NCBI RefSeq assembly: GCF_000145035.1
Contig: NC_014387.1
Coordinates: 2,780,001 to 2,844,000 of the forward strand
Source: Butyrivibrio proteoclasticus B316
GTDB lineage: Bacteria; Bacillota; Clostridia; Lachnospirales; Lachnospiraceae
DNA: 64,000 nucleotides
Reading direction: 5' to 3'
Shown in pieces: positions 63,301 to 64,000 of the stretch; the first letter of the stretch is position 1, and each line of letters opens with the position of its first letter. The notes beneath the pieces were generated by a model. That model saw nothing but the letters and a program-made list of their open reading frames with translations. It made no database searches and was not told the origin of the DNA. Made by a program: the position numbers and the translations under genes.

Positions 63301-64000
63301 CTCTTAGCATCACAACTACTGAAGACGTTGCAAACGGCGCTGTTGTCCTTTCTTTTGCCAAGGGTACAAGTGTACAGATTGATAATGTAACAATGCACGG
63401 CGACAATCAGGCATCCGTAGTTGATGAAAATCCTGTTGATGATGACACAACATGGACAGGTGACAGCGGTGCAGGTTCAGGTATTACAATAGACGTAGAT
63501 GAGAACAATGTTCACAGCATGCACGGTATTGCAAGCGGCTCCACATGGTATTCACCTCAGATAGGAAGCAGCAACTTCTCTGTTCTTGCTGGTCTTAAAT
63601 ATAAGCTTTCTTTTGACTACAAGATAACAGGAAACAGCAATGGAACATTTAAGTACATTGTTCAGGAAAACGGTGGAAGCTGGACAGTTGTTCAGGATGT
63701 TGTTCAGGTTGATTCCAAGGAAATGACTGCAGGGGAAGATGGTTTCTACACCTACGAGACAGTCCTTACAGCAGGCGCATCCATGGATGACTGCCACATT
63801 GACTTTGGTTTTGGTGACAGTGCAGCTAGCGGTGATATGAGTTTCTACTTCAGAAACGTGTCCATGACACTTGTAAAAGAAACATCTGAGTCAGGCGGCT
63901 CCGATAACGAAGAAGATATCGATGACGGTATATTTAATCCTGCTCCAACAGAGCCTGATGCCCCAACCGAGCCAGAAACTCCGGAAACACCTGATACTCC
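60315..64000 (+). CDS. Large secreted multi-domain GH16 beta-glucanase, truncated by the window end
   Basis: AAAGGAGGTATTT precedes ATG 60315; the frame is open to the window end (1228 codons so far). Residues 1-33 are a Sec signal (LAIAVAFALSLSSVSA). A small beta domain (about 35-115) is followed by a Pro/Thr/Glu linker (about 117-175). A CBM4_9-like module covers about 178-330. The GH16 domain runs from WADEFDG (370) past the catalytic SGEIDILE with E518, D520 and E523 to about 655. Further CBM4_9-like modules and another PTE-rich linker follow. The EIDILE form fits laminarinase or lichenase activity on beta-1,3(1,4)-glucans. A wall-anchor may lie beyond the end. Confidence 0.93.
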   Translation, partial: MKKRNLKGRLAIAVAFALSLSSVSATSLQVMAAMGPVNESLSLPFGQVAAYDENQGIGFVWGAAGYDKYTVTISCASNGYEKVYTDQELGYHWYPDEYADGVYLIELQGQVGDELTGAVTATVTIGEPSEEPNPEYPDPETPTPENPGPDTPGTETPDTPGSGDGNETPDDNNENEQVQLKEGAISLADAESELYVGSDWAGVNATIKETGTKALITAGSYGWNGEWGLQYIIKNLGLSVGETYTLSADLTSSIDKKALIKLDDSGQVYEFIDLKAGKTYEYSATATMNELSNNTLYIALGQMQGEPANLSGDLTIENLRICDSGGNYITLSGGTANGSKGLEYDFAADDNDLYDYADPGAYKEGYDLIWADEFDGNYGSSNVDGNTGLNLDNWGYQLGDGTTDCGNYGWGNNELECYTSDAKNISVNEDLDGDGNPDGLLRITASYEENGYNYASESRKNYTSARIRTTTATKELFNSTYGYIEGRISLPQSKGAWPAFWMLPQSTSIYGGWPVSGEIDILETTGTKTNEACSTLHWGVPSHVYKGSGYTALDSDIRYFHTYAVDWEPGKMTFYYDGKEIYSSTNWSSAISGASDSLGFDAPFDAPFYMILNLAVDSGQFGGSANKADFQDDINMYVDYIRCFQKSDGYPDSASRSADGGVHDDWANYQGINQIADISSENLDVTGGGHDDSQAIGSGKWFLSNQSDASANAETVVDENGTTWAKVNVTGQGSQDYGVQLIGHYNAKAGYVYKVSYDTYAEGSLVGKQVNCDSKEYAGWSTYGIQAFSLTDAPAHNSFLFAQSEDFDNCRIEFNIGGQGTGTVYISNVKVEIVDPSALGTIDQSGVHGVLADGNMIFNGTFDQGNGHTGYWSAANGTTLLVPRYTLSALRDNDVRVKDIASMSNYENIPDGIKYYERRGQVSADASASATIYQSGIKMTADTYNLSFDLYSDSESAVRASLHEVTTNENGDQVLGKELGNAKASYKDLGNVKRYTLSITTTEDVANGAVVLSFAKGTSVQIDNVTMHGDNQASVVDENPVDDDTTWTGDSGAGSGITIDVDENNVHSMHGIASGSTWYSPQIGSSNFSVLAGLKYKLSFDYKITGNSNGTFKYIVQENGGSWTVVQDVVQVDSKEMTAGEDGFYTYETVLTAGASMDDCHIDFGFGDSAASGDMSFYFRNVSMTLVKETSESGGSDNEEDIDDGIFNPAPTEPDAPTEPETPETPDT

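Noticed and set aside
1..64000. CRISPR arrays, rRNA genes, transposases or prophage modules
   Set aside because: No regularly spaced direct repeats, rRNA-like sequence, transposase motifs or phage structural genes were seen.

Overview
The window looks like chromosome from a low-to-mid GC Gram-positive anaerobe of the Lachnospiraceae, most likely a Butyrivibrio-type rumen or gut fibre degrader. This is inferred from an adjacent phosphate butyryltransferase and butyrate kinase pair, a FeoA-FeoB fusion, several Lachnospiraceae-type hypothetical families (DUF4364, DUF5722, DUF3048), secreted GH16 and GH43 polysaccharidases, strong AGGAGG ribosome binding sites and the general codon style. No rRNA, prophage, CRISPR array or insertion-sequence transposase was seen.

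Layout. 1-700 holds no convincing gene but contains a large imperfect inverted repeat. A tRNA-Thr(GGT) with its own promoter and terminator follows at 709-781. A roughly 4 kb insert (a zinc-ribbon/nuclease/NUMOD-like protein, a voltage-gated-type K+ channel and a small membrane protein) lies between this tRNA and a decayed copy of its 3' half plus terminator at 4761-4820, which suggests an integrated island. From 4.8 to 23.6 kb almost everything runs on the minus strand: DUF4364, malic enzyme, a DUF5722 putative glycosidase, rarA, a MATE exporter, a radical SAM protein, a leucine-rich-repeat protein, a DUF362 ferredoxin-like protein, an HD-GYP protein, a stand-alone intein-like protein, then the thyA-folA-lipid kinase cluster, a beta-CASP nuclease and feoAB. 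23.8-30.3 kb carries a DUF3048 lipoprotein, a TraX-family protein, trkH-trkA potassium uptake and a flavodoxin. 30.3-34.3 kb holds a broken capA gene and the rpmG-secE-nusG-rplK-rplA operon, with the 49-codon rpmG included. 34.5-46.3 kb is mostly cell-surface work: a FliD-like protein without other flagellar genes, glf, a regulator, a zinc-ribbon protein, and a minus-strand sugar cluster (glycosyltransferases, epimerase, rfbH, rfbG). 46.3-51.2 kb has the moxR-DUF58-DUF4129 operon and a diguanylate cyclase. 51.2-60.2 kb has a GH43 lipoprotein, prfB, secA, ptb-buk and a ROK regulator. The window ends inside a very large secreted GH16 protein.

How the genes fit together. ptb-buk give butyrate and ATP as the fermentation end step, with malic enzyme feeding pyruvate/NAD(P)H metabolism. 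GH16, GH43 and DUF5722 proteins point to plant or microbial glucan/xylan use, and the ROK regulator next to GH16 may respond to sugar. glf, rfbG, rfbH and the glycosyltransferases would build galactofuranose- and dideoxyhexose-type surface sugars. One diguanylate cyclase and one HD-GYP protein give both halves of c-di-GMP turnover.

A caution on sequence quality: between 31 and 46.3 kb four genes show lesions that look like single-base errors or recent decay (a cluster of about nine one-base losses in capA, an in-frame TGA in a glycosyltransferase, and two late frameshifts). All starts, domains and functions are read by eye from sequence and translation; no database search was possible.
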